Of a DNA stretch of 64,000 nucleotides, positions 53,953 through 62,806 are shown one piece after another (position 1 is the first letter of the stretch; every line of letters begins with the position of its first letter). The stretch covers positions 1,347,501-1,411,500 of the forward strand of contig NC_017956.1 of assembly GCF_000264455.2 (NCBI RefSeq). The letters are read 5' to 3'. The position numbers and the translations under genes are program-made. The notes below the pieces were generated by a model that saw nothing but the letters and a program-made list of their open reading frames with translations, made no database searches and was not told the DNA's origin. This DNA is from Tistrella mobilis KA081020-065 (GTDB lineage: Bacteria > Pseudomonadota > Alphaproteobacteria > Tistrellales > Tistrellaceae).

Positions 53953-53975
53953 AAAAAGGGGGCTGGTCCCTTTTT
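53953..53975. terminator. Orphan terminator-like hairpin
   Basis: AAAAAGGG-GGCTGGT-CCCTTTTT: 8-bp stem flanked by A and T runs, so it could work in both directions. No gene ends near it on either strand. Confidence 0.6.
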
Positions 53976-54044
53976 GTCTTGTCCCGCTGGCGTGCGTGGA
54001 CGGCCACTCAAGCCGCGCCTTGCCCGGACACTATGCAACTGTCA

Positions 54045-54071
54045 TGACTGATCGAAAATTCCGATCAGTCA
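54045..54071. promoter_or_regulatory. Perfect inverted repeat, operator candidate for the TRAP/amidase operon
   Basis: TGACTGATCG-AAAATTC-CGATCAGTCA, 10-bp arms, 115 bases before the DUF1445 start. Size and symmetry suit a dimeric repressor; no regulator gene for it is in the cluster. Confidence 0.5.
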
Positions 54072-54186
54072 CCATCCAAACGAATCATTGGACCCGCTCA
54101 GTCGGGACGGCGTAGCCTGACGGACACGGAGATGCCATGGGAGGGCGTCTCCGGCCCCCAGTTGACGACAGGACGGACGGGACGAG

Positions 54187-55014
54187 ATGGCGGCAGGCAC
54201 CAGGCATGCGGCGACGGGAGAGCTGTGCGTCGACCGCGCGGATCCGGCGATCTGCCGGGCGGCGATCCGCAGCGGCGCCTTCACCGGGCAGACGGCGGGG
54301 CTCGCCCCCGGTTTCGTGCAGGGCAATGTGATCATCCTGCCCGCTTCTTATGCCGGGGATTTCCTGCGCTTCGCCCAGGCCAACCCCAAGCCCTGCCCGC
54401 TGCTGGCGGTGGGGGAGCCGGGCGATCCGATGCTGCCCGGGCTGGGCGCCGATATCGACATCCGCAGCGACGTGCCGCGCTATCGCGTGTTCCGCGACGG
54501 CGTCGCCGCGGCCGGGGAACCCACCGATATCGGTGATCTCTGGCAGGATGATTTCGTCACCTTCGTGATCGGCTGCTCCTTCTCGTTCGAAGAGGCGCTG
54601 ATCCAGGACGGGCTGGAGGTGCGCCATGTCGCCCGCGGTCGCAATGTGCCGATGTATCGCAGTTCCATTCCGCTGACGTCCGCCGGCCGTTTCGGCGGCG
54701 GTATGGTGGTGTCGATGCGGCCGTTCAGGGCGGCCGACGCCATCCGCGCGATCCAGGTGACGAGCCGCTTCCCGGCGGTGCACGGCGCGCCGGTCCATCT
54801 GGGCGACCCGGTGGAAATCGGCATCACCGATCTGGCCCATGCCGATTTCGGGGACGATCCGATCATGGAGGCGGGGGAGATTCCGGTCTTCTGGGCCTGC
54901 GGCGTCACGCCCCAGGTGGCGGTGGAAGCGGCGAAGCCGCCGATCGCCATTGCCCATGCCCCCGGACATATGCTGATCACCGATCTGCGCAATGCGCGGC
55001 TGGCGGTGATCTGA
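54187..55014 (+). CDS. DUF1445 putative hydro-lyase (YcsI / D-glutamate cyclase-like)
   Basis: A 275-residue cytoplasmic protein of the YcsI/DUF1445 family, related to mammalian D-glutamate cyclase. Visible family features: [20 protein letters not shown] (about 44-63), [13 protein letters not shown] (about 126-138), [12 protein letters not shown] and [12 protein letters not shown] role in lactam or 5-oxoproline-type chemistry is possible by relation to D-glutamate cyclase; bacterial substrates are not established. First gene of a six- or seven-gene plus-strand cluster with a TRAP transporter and an amidase. Confidence 0.82.
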   Translation: MAAGTRHAATGELCVDRADPAICRAAIRSGAFTGQTAGLAPGFVQGNVIILPASYAGDFLRFAQANPKPCPLLAVGEPGDPMLPGLGADIDIRSDVPRYRVFRDGVAAAGEPTDIGDLWQDDFVTFVIGCSFSFEEALIQDGLEVRHVARGRNVPMYRSSIPLTSAGRFGGGMVVSMRPFRAADAIRAIQVTSRFPAVHGAPVHLGDPVEIGITDLAHADFGDDPIMEAGEIPVFWACGVTPQVAVEAAKPPIAIAHAPGHMLITDLRNARLAVI

Positions 55015-55098
55015 GCAGACGACAGAACCACGAGGCACCGCGATGAGATCGTGCGGCAACGCAACCGCCCGACGACTGACACAGGAGTTCAGGATCAG

Positions 55099-56175
55099 AT
55101 GACCAGCATCAGCAAGGCCCTTCTCGCCGGTGTGGCGCTTCCGGTAACCGCTCTCGCCATCCTGGCGGCGCCGGCTTCCGCCGCCGATATCCCGTCCGCG
55201 AAGCTCAGCTTCGTGGGCAGCTGGAGCGGGCTCAGCCTGCACAAGAATTTCGAGAAGCCGTTCTGGTCCGAGACCCTGCCCGCCGACAGCAAGGGCGCCG
55301 TCGAGGTTCAGGTCACGACCTTCGACCAGATGGGCCTGGCGGGTGCCGAGGTCTACCGCCTGCTGTCGCGCGGCGTGTTCACCATCGGCGCCACCGTCGC
55401 CGACTACTCGATCGAGGATGCGCCCGAGATCGAGGGCCTGGACATGCCGATGATCGCGCCGGGTGTGGCCGATGCGAAGAAGGTGGTGGAGGCCTATCGC
55501 CCGACCCTGAACGAGGCCTTCGGCAAGCGTTTCAATGCCGAGATCCTGGCGATCGTGCCCTATCCCAGCCAGATCGTGTTCTGCAATGCGCCGATCGAGA
55601 GCCTGGCGGACCTCAAGGGCAAGAAGGTCCGCGCCAGCGGCCGCACCACCGCCGAATTCCTGAACGCCATCGGCGCCGAGGGCATCACGCTCGCCTTCTC
55701 GGAAGTGCCGGCCGCCCTTCAGCGCAAGGTCGTCGACTGCGCCGTCACCGGCTCGCTGTCGGGCTACAGCTCGGGCTGGCACGAGGTCTCGACCCATCTT
55801 CTGCCCATGCCGCTCGGCGGCTGGGACTATGTCGTGACCGCGGTCAACAAGGACAAATGGGCCGAGGTCGACCCGGCGACGCAGAAGTTCATCCAGCACG
55901 AGATCGCGACCAAGTTCGAGACCCCGGTCTGGAACGCCGCTGTGGGCGAGACGGTCGAAGGCATCGCGTGCCTCACCGGCAAGGGCAGCTGCACCCGCGG
56001 CGAGCCCGGCAAGATGACCCTGGTTCAGGTCACCGACGGCGACCGGGAGCTTGCCCGCAAGGTGCTGACCGAGACCATCCTGCCCGGCTGGGCGGGGCGC
56101 GTGGATCCGGCGGTGGTCACCGCCTGGAACGACGGCGTCGGTGCGGTCACCGGCCTCACGGCGGCGAAGAAGTGA
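55099..56175 (+). CDS. dctP: TRAP transporter substrate-binding protein (DctP type)
   Basis: A 358-residue periplasmic binding protein. Signal peptide about 1-28 (LPVTALAILAAPASA). The conserved arginine region is in KKVRASGRTTAEFLNAIG, and FSEVPAALQRKVVDCAVTG is the DctP signature for the ligand cleft. Ligand is probably a small organic acid, or here an amide, judging from the neighbours. The ATG at 55099 is preceded by CAGGA; the longer frame is rejected because the signal peptide begins here. Confidence 0.92.
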   Translation: MTSISKALLAGVALPVTALAILAAPASAADIPSAKLSFVGSWSGLSLHKNFEKPFWSETLPADSKGAVEVQVTTFDQMGLAGAEVYRLLSRGVFTIGATVADYSIEDAPEIEGLDMPMIAPGVADAKKVVEAYRPTLNEAFGKRFNAEILAIVPYPSQIVFCNAPIESLADLKGKKVRASGRTTAEFLNAIGAEGITLAFSEVPAALQRKVVDCAVTGSLSGYSSGWHEVSTHLLPMPLGGWDYVVTAVNKDKWAEVDPATQKFIQHEIATKFETPVWNAAVGETVEGIACLTGKGSCTRGEPGKMTLVQVTDGDRELARKVLTETILPGWAGRVDPAVVTAWNDGVGAVTGLTAAKK

Positions 56176-56233
56176 TCGCAGCCGTCGCGTAAGATCAGTC
56201 TCCAGCCATCAGCCGCCGCAGGAACCCGACCCC

Positions 56234-56842
56234 ATGGCCAGAACCGCCTCTACCGCTCCGCTCGTCCGAACCCTCGATTGCCTTCTGGGCATCTCGACCA
56301 GGATCAGCCGGGCAGGGGTCTGGGCCTGCGGCGCGCTGCTGTTTGCCGCCGTGGCGATGATCGTGATCGAGATCGTGCTTCGCGCCTTCGGCTCGTCGCT
56401 GCACGGCGCGCATGAACTCTCGGGCTATGTGCTGGCCATCGTCACCTCCTGGGGGCTGGCCTGGGCGCTGATCGAAAAGGCGCATATCCGGATCGACGTG
56501 ATCTATATGCGGGTCGGCCCCCGGCTGCGGACCGTGCTCGACCTGATCGCGATCCTGATGATGGCGCTGTTCGTGGTGGTGCTGCTCTCCCAGGTCTGGG
56601 AACTGGTCGCCGGCACGCTGAAGCGCGGCTCCACCGCCAACACGCCGCTGCAAACCCCGCTCTGGATCCCGCAGATGCTGTGGATGGCTGGCCTGGTCTG
56701 GTTCGCCTTCACGGTCTTCGTGCTCGCCGCCCGCACCCTGCTCGGCGCGCTGACCGGCGATCGCGATGCCGTGGCCCGCGTCTGGGGCAATCGCAGCATT
56801 GAGGACGAGATCGCGGAGAACGACCACTCGACGCGCGGCTGA
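56234..56842 (+). CDS. dctQ: TRAP transporter small permease (DctQ type)
   Basis: A 202-residue inner-membrane protein with four helices and the DctQ stretch IEKAHIRIDVIYMRV after helix 2. It forms the membrane complex with DctM. The start at 56234 removes a basic, non-protein-like upstream stretch that overlaps dctP. The cytoplasmic C-terminus (GNRSIEDEIAEN) is charged. Confidence 0.88.
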   Translation: MARTASTAPLVRTLDCLLGISTRISRAGVWACGALLFAAVAMIVIEIVLRAFGSSLHGAHELSGYVLAIVTSWGLAWALIEKAHIRIDVIYMRVGPRLRTVLDLIAILMMALFVVVLLSQVWELVAGTLKRGSTANTPLQTPLWIPQMLWMAGLVWFAFTVFVLAARTLLGALTGDRDAVARVWGNRSIEDEIAENDHSTRG

Positions 56843-56911
56843 CCGGCCGCCGCTCATCCGTCGCCCTTAGCTTCGTTCCGCCCGTCCGCATTCTCAGGGG
56901 AACCTCGTCCC

Positions 56912-58198
56912 GTGCTCGGCATCGCCCTTGTCGTCCTGCTCGTCCTGCTTCTGCTCAGCGTGCCGATCGCGGCCACGCTGGTGGGGCTCGGCCTGTTCCT
57001 CGACCAGACCTTCTCGTTCTTCCCGCTCTACAAGGCGATGGGCGAGGTGTTCTGGAGCGCGAGCAACAGTTTCCTGCTGATCGCGGTGCCGCTTTTCGTG
57101 CTGCTGGGCGAGATCCTGGTCCGGGCCGGCATCGCCGGGCGCACCTATGCGGCCCTCGACAAATGGCTGTCCTGGATGCCGGGTGGGCTGCTCCACGCCA
57201 ATATCGGCACGGCGACGCTGTTCTCCGCCACCTCGGGCTCGTCGGTTGCGACCGCGGCGACGGTGGGCTCGGTCGCCATGCCCCAGGCCAAGGCGCTGGG
57301 CTATGACGACCGGCTGTTCGCGGGCTCGATCGCGGCCGGCGGCACGCTCGGCATTATGATCCCGCCCTCGATCAACCTGATCGTCTACGGCTTCCTGACC
57401 GAAACCTCGATTCCGCGCCTCTTCCTCGCCGGGCTGATCCCGGGCCTGCTGCTCGCGGCCCTGTTCATGGCGACCGCGGCCGCCGCCTGCACGCTCCGCC
57501 CCGAGCTTGGCGGCCCCCGCCGCCCGGCGCGCTGGTCGGAACGGTTCCGGGCGCTGCCCGATCTGCTGCCGGTGCTGGGCCTGTTCGCGGTGATCGTGGG
57601 CTCGATCTATGCCGGCTGGGCGACGCCGACCGAGGCGGCGGCGCTGGGCGTGGTTGCGGCACTGGCGCTGTCGGTCGCCAACCGCAGCTTCAACCTCCGC
57701 ATGCTGAAAGAGGCGGTGGAAAGCGCGGTCAAGACCACGGCGATGATCATGCTGATCATCATCTCGGCCTATTTCCTCAACTTCGTGCTCGCCGGCGCCG
57801 GCGTCACCCGCCAGCTCGCGGCCCTGATTGACGGGTTGGGCTTCGGCGCCTATGGCATGCTCGCCTGCATCATCCTGCTCTATGTGATCCTGGGCTTCTT
57901 CATCGAGACCCTGTCGCTGATGGTCATCACCATCCCGATCGTAGCCCCGGTGGTGATCGCGCTCGGCTTCGATCCGATCTGGTTCGGCGTGCTGCTGATC
58001 CTGATGATCGAAATGGCGCTGATCACGCCGCCGGTCGGGCTCAACCTCTATGTCGTTCAGGGCGTGGGCGGGGGCATCTCGCTCAACCGGGTGATGACCG
58101 GCGCGCTGCCCTTCGTCGCCGCCATGCTGGTGATGGCGCTGCTGCTGGTGCTCTTCCCCGGGATCGCCCTCTATCTGCCGGGGGCCATGGCGGGCTGA
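56912..58198 (+). CDS. dctM: TRAP transporter large permease (DctM type)
   Basis: A 428-residue inner-membrane protein with about 12 helices, a GTG start, and DctM features: SATSGSSVATAATVGSVAMP (about 106-125), GTLGIMIPPSINLIVYG and PTEAAALGVV. It carries the substrate with sodium symport in the family. It is the last TRAP subunit; DUF2848 follows 89 bases later. Confidence 0.93.
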   Translation: MLGIALVVLLVLLLLSVPIAATLVGLGLFLDQTFSFFPLYKAMGEVFWSASNSFLLIAVPLFVLLGEILVRAGIAGRTYAALDKWLSWMPGGLLHANIGTATLFSATSGSSVATAATVGSVAMPQAKALGYDDRLFAGSIAAGGTLGIMIPPSINLIVYGFLTETSIPRLFLAGLIPGLLLAALFMATAAAACTLRPELGGPRRPARWSERFRALPDLLPVLGLFAVIVGSIYAGWATPTEAAALGVVAALALSVANRSFNLRMLKEAVESAVKTTAMIMLIIISAYFLNFVLAGAGVTRQLAALIDGLGFGAYGMLACIILLYVILGFFIETLSLMVITIPIVAPVVIALGFDPIWFGVLLILMIEMALITPPVGLNLYVVQGVGGGISLNRVMTGALPFVAAMLVMALLLVLFPGIALYLPGAMAG

Positions 58199-58287
58199 TC
58201 CCGCCTGCCGCTTTTCCCCGGCCTTCCAATCGCAGACATCCGCCAACCTCCGGGCCCGATCGCCCGTTCAGAGGAGACGCCCCCCTC

Positions 58288-58968
58288 ATGTCCGTCATCA
58301 GCCTCGACACCACCGAAGGCACCTGCCGCATCGACGTCACCGAGCTGGTCATTGCCGGCTGGGCCGGCCGCGACCGCCATCACGTGGAGGAACATATCCG
58401 CGAACTGGAAGCGATCGGCGTGCCCCGCCCGTCGCGGGTGCCGCTGTTCTACCGGCTGTCGGCCCAGATGCTGACCCAGGACGAGAGCATCGAGGTTCTG
58501 GGCCCCGACAGTTCGGGCGAGGCCGAGGCGGTGCTGGTCGGCGATACCGACGGCACGATCTGGGTGACGGTCGGCTCCGACCATACCGATCGCCGTGTCG
58601 AGGCCTATTCGGTCGCCGTCTCCAAGCAGATGTGCCCCAAGCCGGTCGCCCGCGACGCCTGGCGTTTCGACGAGGTCGCCCCCCACTGGGACCGGCTGAT
58701 TCTGCGCTCCCGCGCCTTTTTCGGCGGTGAGGCCGTGCTCTATCAGGAAGGCCCGGTGAACGGATTGCTTGACCCGCGGGAGCTGGTTCGGGACTACAAT
58801 GCCGGCCGGGACGGTCTGGCCCCCGGCCAGGCGATGCTCTGCGGCACGCTCGCGGTCATCGGCGGCATCCGCCCGGCCGACGCTTTCGAGGTCCAGCTGG
58901 AGGACCCCGTGCTTGGCCGGCGGATCACGCACCGCTATACCCCGAAGATCCTGCCCGTGGTCGCCTGA
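58288..58968 (+). CDS. DUF2848 family protein
   Basis: A 226-residue soluble protein of the DUF2848 family, recognised from VPLFYRLSAQMLTQDESIEV (about 51-70) and SDHTDRRVEAYSVAVSKQMC. The family is usually found beside amidases and TRAP genes, as here, and resembles fumarylacetoacetate-hydrolase-like folds. Function unknown; an enzyme of the same catabolic route is likely. Confidence 0.78.
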   Translation: MSVISLDTTEGTCRIDVTELVIAGWAGRDRHHVEEHIRELEAIGVPRPSRVPLFYRLSAQMLTQDESIEVLGPDSSGEAEAVLVGDTDGTIWVTVGSDHTDRRVEAYSVAVSKQMCPKPVARDAWRFDEVAPHWDRLILRSRAFFGGEAVLYQEGPVNGLLDPRELVRDYNAGRDGLAPGQAMLCGTLAVIGGIRPADAFEVQLEDPVLGRRITHRYTPKILPVVA

Positions 58969-59033
58969 TCCCGCGGCGCCGGGGCTTCGTAACAGGTTCG
59001 CCTTCATAACAGTCCGACGAGGAAGCGCGCGAG

Positions 59034-60392
59034 ATGACCTATCCGACCCCTCTGTCCCGGATCGCGGCCGGGTTCAACGACGGCAGCGTCTCGGCCCTGA
59101 AGCTGGCCGAGACCGCGCTCGCCCGCATTCATGACGAGGGGTTCGCGCCGGGCGCGCAGATCTTCACCCGCGTCTATGACGCCTCTGCGCGCGCCGAGGC
59201 CCTGGCCGCCGACCACCGCCGCGCGGCCGGGCTGTCCCAGGGGCCGCTGGCCGGCCTGCCGATCTCGATCAAGGATCTGTTCGATGTGGCGGGCGAGACC
59301 ACCATGGCGGGCTCGGTGGTGATGAAGGATGCCGCCCCGGCCATGGCCGATGCCCCGATCGTGGCCCGGCTGCGTGCGGCCGGTGCCGTGATCACCGGCA
59401 AGACCAACATGACCGAATTCGCCTTTTCGGGCGTCGGGCTCAACCCGCATTACGGCACGCCCGGCAATGTCTTCGATGCCGACCGCATCCCCGGCGGCTC
59501 GTCGGCCGGCGCCGGCATCTCGGTGGTGAAGGGCATGGCGGCCGCCGCCATCGGCACCGATACCGGCGGCTCGATCCGCATCCCGGCCAATTTCGCCGGC
59601 ATCGTCGGCTTCAAGCCCTCGCAGGCGCGGGTGCCGCTGGAAGGCGCGCTGCCGCTGTCGTCCACCCAGGATTCGATCGGCCCGCTGGCCCCCACCGTCG
59701 CCTGCTGCGCGCTGGTCGATGCCGTGCTGGCGGGCGAGGCGCCGCGCATCCTGCGCCCCCGCGCGCCCGAGACGCTGACCTTCGCCGTTGCCCGCGGCCT
59801 GCCGATGGACGGTGTCGACGACCAGGTCGCCAATGCCTATGACGCGGCCCTGAAGCGGCTCCGCGATGCCGGCGTCCGGCTGATCGAGCTGGAACTGCCC
59901 GAGATCGCCGAGGTGCCGCAGCTGAACGCGGCCGGCGGCTTCTCGGCTGCCGAAAGCTGGGCCTGGCACCGCGCGATCATCCAGACCGGCGCCGAGCGCT
60001 ATGATCCGCGGGTGCTGTCGCGCATCCGCCGCGGCGAGGCGATGGGGGCGGCCGATTACATCGACCTGATCAAGCGCCGCCGCCGGATGGTCGCCGCCGC
60101 CGATCTGGCGCTCCGCCCCTTCGACGCGCTGCTGATGCCGACGGTGCCGATCGTGCCGCCGCGGATCGCGGATCTGGCCGATGATGCCGATTACACCCGG
60201 CTGAACCTGCTGGTGCTGCGCAACCCGACCTTCGGCAATGTGCTCGACCTCTGCGGCGTCACCCTGCCGATCGCAGAGCCGGGCGCACTCCCGGCCGGGC
60301 TGATGCTGCTGGGCCGCAACGGCGCCGATCACGACCTGCTCGACGTGGCGGCCGGTGTGGAGGCGCTGGTCGTCCGCACCCGCGCTGCCTGA
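59034..60392 (+). CDS. Amidase signature family hydrolase
   Basis: A 452-residue amidase. The Ser-cisSer-Lys triad is visible: Lys80 in PISIKDLFDVAG, Ser156 in GGSSAG, and the nucleophile Ser180 in GTDTGGSIRIPA, with the usual 24-residue spacing. Not the tRNA amidotransferase, since gatB/gatC are absent and the context is catabolic. It probably hydrolyses the amide brought in by the TRAP transporter, releasing ammonia. A 24-base gap separates it from the membrane gene. Confidence 0.9.
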   Translation: MTYPTPLSRIAAGFNDGSVSALKLAETALARIHDEGFAPGAQIFTRVYDASARAEALAADHRRAAGLSQGPLAGLPISIKDLFDVAGETTMAGSVVMKDAAPAMADAPIVARLRAAGAVITGKTNMTEFAFSGVGLNPHYGTPGNVFDADRIPGGSSAGAGISVVKGMAAAAIGTDTGGSIRIPANFAGIVGFKPSQARVPLEGALPLSSTQDSIGPLAPTVACCALVDAVLAGEAPRILRPRAPETLTFAVARGLPMDGVDDQVANAYDAALKRLRDAGVRLIELELPEIAEVPQLNAAGGFSAAESWAWHRAIIQTGAERYDPRVLSRIRRGEAMGAADYIDLIKRRRRMVAAADLALRPFDALLMPTVPIVPPRIADLADDADYTRLNLLVLRNPTFGNVLDLCGVTLPIAEPGALPAGLMLLGRNGADHDLLDVAAGVEALVVRTRAA

Positions 60393-60415
60393 GCGGCCCT
60401 GGCTCCCCCCGCGCC

Positions 60416-61234
60416 ATGGAAACGCTGCTCGCCGACCTCTCGGTCCAGCTGTTGCCGATCGCGGCCCGCGTGGTTGCGACCGCGATCGTCGTCATGGGCG
60501 TCTCGCTGCTGGTTCAGCATGCGGGGCCCGCCCTCGGCGGTATCGCCGCCGGGCTGCCCATCGTCATGGGCCCCGGCTTCTTCTTCCTGATCGGCCACCA
60601 CCCGCCGGATTTCCTGCATGATGCGGCGGTGGCGACGCTGATGGCGCTGGTGGCGACCCTGATCTTCGTCGCCTGCTTCATCGTGGTCGCGAAACGGGCA
60701 GGGCCCTTCGCCTCGGTCGGCGCGGCCATCCTCGCCTGGTGCGTGGTGGCCGCGGTGACCGCGGCCCTGCCGGTGGAACTGGTGGTGGCGCTGCCGCTCT
60801 ATGTCGTGGTCGCCATCATCGCGCTCCGCTTCTGCCGCCACGCCGCCGGCGACGGCCCGGCCCCGCGGGGCGCGCGGCGCATCGCCGACCTTGTCCTGCG
60901 TGGCATCCTGGCCGGCACGCTGGTTGCCAGCGTCTCGGTGGTGGCGGCCCTGGCGGGGCCGGTCTGGGCCGGGCTGCTGATGGGCTTCCCGATCGGCATG
61001 ATCACCATCTCGCTGACCGTCCACCAGCGCTATGGCGGCGAAACCGCCCGCCAGACCATGCTTGCGGCGCTCGGCGGCATGAGCAGCCTTGCCGTCTTCA
61101 CTACCGTCATGGCGCTTGCCGTCACCTCCACCCCACCGATGACCGCCTGGGTGCTGTCGCTGGCGGCCTCGCTGCTGCCGCCCATGGGGCTGGCGGCCCG
61201 GCAGATCCGGCGGGGCCGATCGAACGGGGTTTGA
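60416..61234 (+). CDS. Integral membrane protein of unknown function
   Basis: A 272-residue protein with about eight hydrophobic helices in two similar halves (GGIAAGLPIVMGPGFFFLIG and AGLLMGFPIGMITISLTVHQ both carry a Gly-Pro-Ile turn), suggesting an internal inverted or direct duplication. Family not recognised. Close linkage to the amidase suggests export or uptake of a pathway product, but nothing proves it. The last five codons overlap a triple repeat. Confidence 0.65.
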   Translation: METLLADLSVQLLPIAARVVATAIVVMGVSLLVQHAGPALGGIAAGLPIVMGPGFFFLIGHHPPDFLHDAAVATLMALVATLIFVACFIVVAKRAGPFASVGAAILAWCVVAAVTAALPVELVVALPLYVVVAIIALRFCRHAAGDGPAPRGARRIADLVLRGILAGTLVASVSVVAALAGPVWAGLLMGFPIGMITISLTVHQRYGGETARQTMLAALGGMSSLAVFTTVMALAVTSTPPMTAWVLSLAASLLPPMGLAARQIRRGRSNGV

Positions 61235-61272
61235 ATCCGAATGGGGTTTGAAGTCGAACAGGGTTTGAATAC
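61222..61272. repeat. Three tandem 17-bp direct repeats
   Basis: GAACGGGGTTTGAATCC, GAATGGGGTTTGAAGTC and GAACAGGGTTTGAATAC in a row (61222-61238, 61239-61255, 61256-61272). The first copy overlaps the end of the membrane gene; the third ends 86 bases before the OYE start. Likely regulatory iterons or a small expansion. Confidence 0.75.
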
Positions 61273-61358
61273 ATCGTGATGTGGACGCCGGGCTTGGCAC
61301 CGCCGCCCGGTCGTTCCATCCTCTCCGCGATCCCGTTCGATGCCTCGCGGAGAGACCG

Positions 61359-62516
61359 ATGTCCGACAAGCCTGCCGCTTCTGCCCCCGCTTCTGCGCCT
61401 GCATCCACGCCTGTGCCGAGTGCCATTCCGGCGCCGGGGCGGGATCCGCAGCTGTTCAAGCCGATCAGCTTCCGCAGCGTCACCGCGCGCAACCGGATCA
61501 TGATTGCGCCGATGTGCCAGTACAGCGTGCCGGACGGGCTGGTGGGTGACTGGCATCTGGCGCATCTGGGCGGCTTCGCCAAGGGCGGGGCGGGCATCGT
61601 CTTCGCCGAGGCGACCGGTGTGCTGCCCGAAGGGCGGATCACGCCCTGGTGCCCGGGGCTGTGGTCGGATGCGCAGGAGACGGCCTTTGCCCGCGTGGTC
61701 GATTTTGTGGCCGGGCAGGGCGCGGTGCCGGCGATCCAGCTGGCCCATGCCGGGCGCAAGGCCTCGACCGATGCGCCCTGGCGGGGCGGCGGGCTGCTTG
61801 CCCCCGATCAGGGCGGCTGGCAGCCGGTGGGGCCGACCGATGCCGCCTTCTCACCCGCCCATGCGGTGCCGACGGCGTTGACCGAAGACGGTATCCATCG
61901 CATCGCCGATGCCTTCGCGGCCTCTGCCGCCCGCGCCCGTCGGGCCGGCTTCCGGATCATCGAGGTCCATGGCGCCCATGGCTATCTGCTGCATTCCTTC
62001 CTGAGCCCCCTGTCCAACACCCGCGACGATGCTTTCGGCGGCGATGCCGACCGGCGGATGGCGGCGCTGATGCTGGTGCTGGATGCCGTGCGGTCCGAAT
62101 GGCCGGCGGAGCTGCCGCTGTTCCTGCGGCTCTCGTGTTCCGACTGGGTCGAGGGCGGGCTCGATATCGCGGCCTCGGTCGAGATCGCGAAGCGGGTGAA
62201 GGCGCGCGGCGATGTCGACCTCATCGACTGCTCGTCGGGCGGCGGTGATCCGCGCCAGAAGCTGCGCGCCTATCCCGGCTATCAGGTGCCCTTCGCCGAG
62301 GCGATCCGGCGCGAGGCGGGCATCGCCACCGCCGCGGTGGGGCTGATCACCCAGCCCGAACATGCCGAGGAGATCATCGCCAATGGCCGTGCCGATCTGG
62401 TGGCGCTGGCCCGCGTGACCCTGGGTGACCCGCATTGGCCGCTCCGCGCCGCCAAGGCGCTGGGGGCGGAGCTGCCCTGGCCGGACCAGTACAGCCGCGG
62501 CATCCTGCAGCTCTGA
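61359..62516 (+). CDS. Old Yellow Enzyme family NADPH dehydrogenase (YqjM-like)
   Basis: A 385-residue FMN enzyme, TIM barrel. A low-complexity Ala/Pro N-terminus (about 1-28) precedes LFKPISFRSVTARNRIMIAP and MCQYS; the active region has EVHGAHGYLLHSFLSPLSN, and the C-terminal flavin contact has GLITQPEHAEEIIANGRADL. It resembles YqjM/xenobiotic reductases, which reduce alkenes or N-oxides. RBS GGAGAG before the ATG at 61359. Monocistronic, ended by a hairpin. Confidence 0.9.
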   Translation: MSDKPAASAPASAPASTPVPSAIPAPGRDPQLFKPISFRSVTARNRIMIAPMCQYSVPDGLVGDWHLAHLGGFAKGGAGIVFAEATGVLPEGRITPWCPGLWSDAQETAFARVVDFVAGQGAVPAIQLAHAGRKASTDAPWRGGGLLAPDQGGWQPVGPTDAAFSPAHAVPTALTEDGIHRIADAFAASAARARRAGFRIIEVHGAHGYLLHSFLSPLSNTRDDAFGGDADRRMAALMLVLDAVRSEWPAELPLFLRLSCSDWVEGGLDIAASVEIAKRVKARGDVDLIDCSSGGGDPRQKLRAYPGYQVPFAEAIRREAGIATAAVGLITQPEHAEEIIANGRADLVALARVTLGDPHWPLRAAKALGAELPWPDQYSRGILQL

Positions 62517-62529
62517 CGGCAGCTTCCGG

Positions 62530-62551
62530 CCCGACCGCTCCGGCGGTCGGG
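62530..62551 (+). terminator. Hairpin after the OYE gene
   Basis: CCCGACCGC-TCCG-GCGGTCGGG, perfect 9-bp stem 14 bases after the stop, no T-run. Confidence 0.5.
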
Positions 62552-62567
62552 ATCGGGCTGTGTAGGA

Positions 62568-62591
62568 GTTATGTTATACTGTTGCATTAAC
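62568..62591 (+). promoter_or_regulatory. Zur-like operator before the zinc transporter operon
   Basis: AT-rich imperfect dyad: ATGTTATA (62571-62578) and TGTTGCAT (62580-62587) around a central C, bordered by GTT and AAC. ATGTTATA is the usual half-site of alphaproteobacterial Zur boxes. It lies about 55 bases before the small gene that heads the azt operon. Confidence 0.5.
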
Positions 62592-62644
62592 GTAGGCGCG
62601 GGCGTAAGCAGAAGGGGTTCCGCCTCCTTCCGGACCTTGAGCCC

Positions 62645-62806
62645 ATGGACCTGCATCGCCCCGTCGCCACGCCGCCCGTTCCCCATCCGCCGCCGGGGCA
62701 GGCGCTGATGCGCAGTGCGCTCGGGGTCGGCGTGTTGCGCCGGCTGCTGATTGCGGCCATTCCGGTCGCCCTGCTCTGGCTGGCGGTGATGGGGGCGATC
62801 CGGTGA
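62645..62806 (+). CDS. Small single-helix membrane protein (53 aa) upstream of aztA
   Basis: 53 codons: a Pro/His N-terminus (MDLHRPVATPPVPHPPPGQA) and one hydrophobic helix (LLIAAIPVALLWLAVMGAI). The stop TGA overlaps the aztA ATG by one base, so translation is likely coupled. The family is unknown; it may be an accessory of the zinc transporter. The RBS is weak. Confidence 0.5.
   Translation: MDLHRPVATPPVPHPPPGQALMRSALGVGVLRRLLIAAIPVALLWLAVMGAIR

Larger units (their letters stand above)
53712..54186. other. 475-base divergent intergenic region, no gene seen
   Basis: Lies between the chemoreceptor and the DUF1445 gene. It is AT-richer than its surroundings (53830-53990), contains an orphan terminator-like hairpin (53953-53975) and a perfect 10-bp inverted repeat (54045-54071). 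No frame in it looks coding. A small RNA ending at the hairpin is possible. Confidence 0.55.

Noticed and set aside
61222-61272. tRNA T-arm-like GGGTTTGAATCC in the triple repeat
   Set aside because: No cloverleaf, no acceptor stem or CCA, and the unit is repeated three times.
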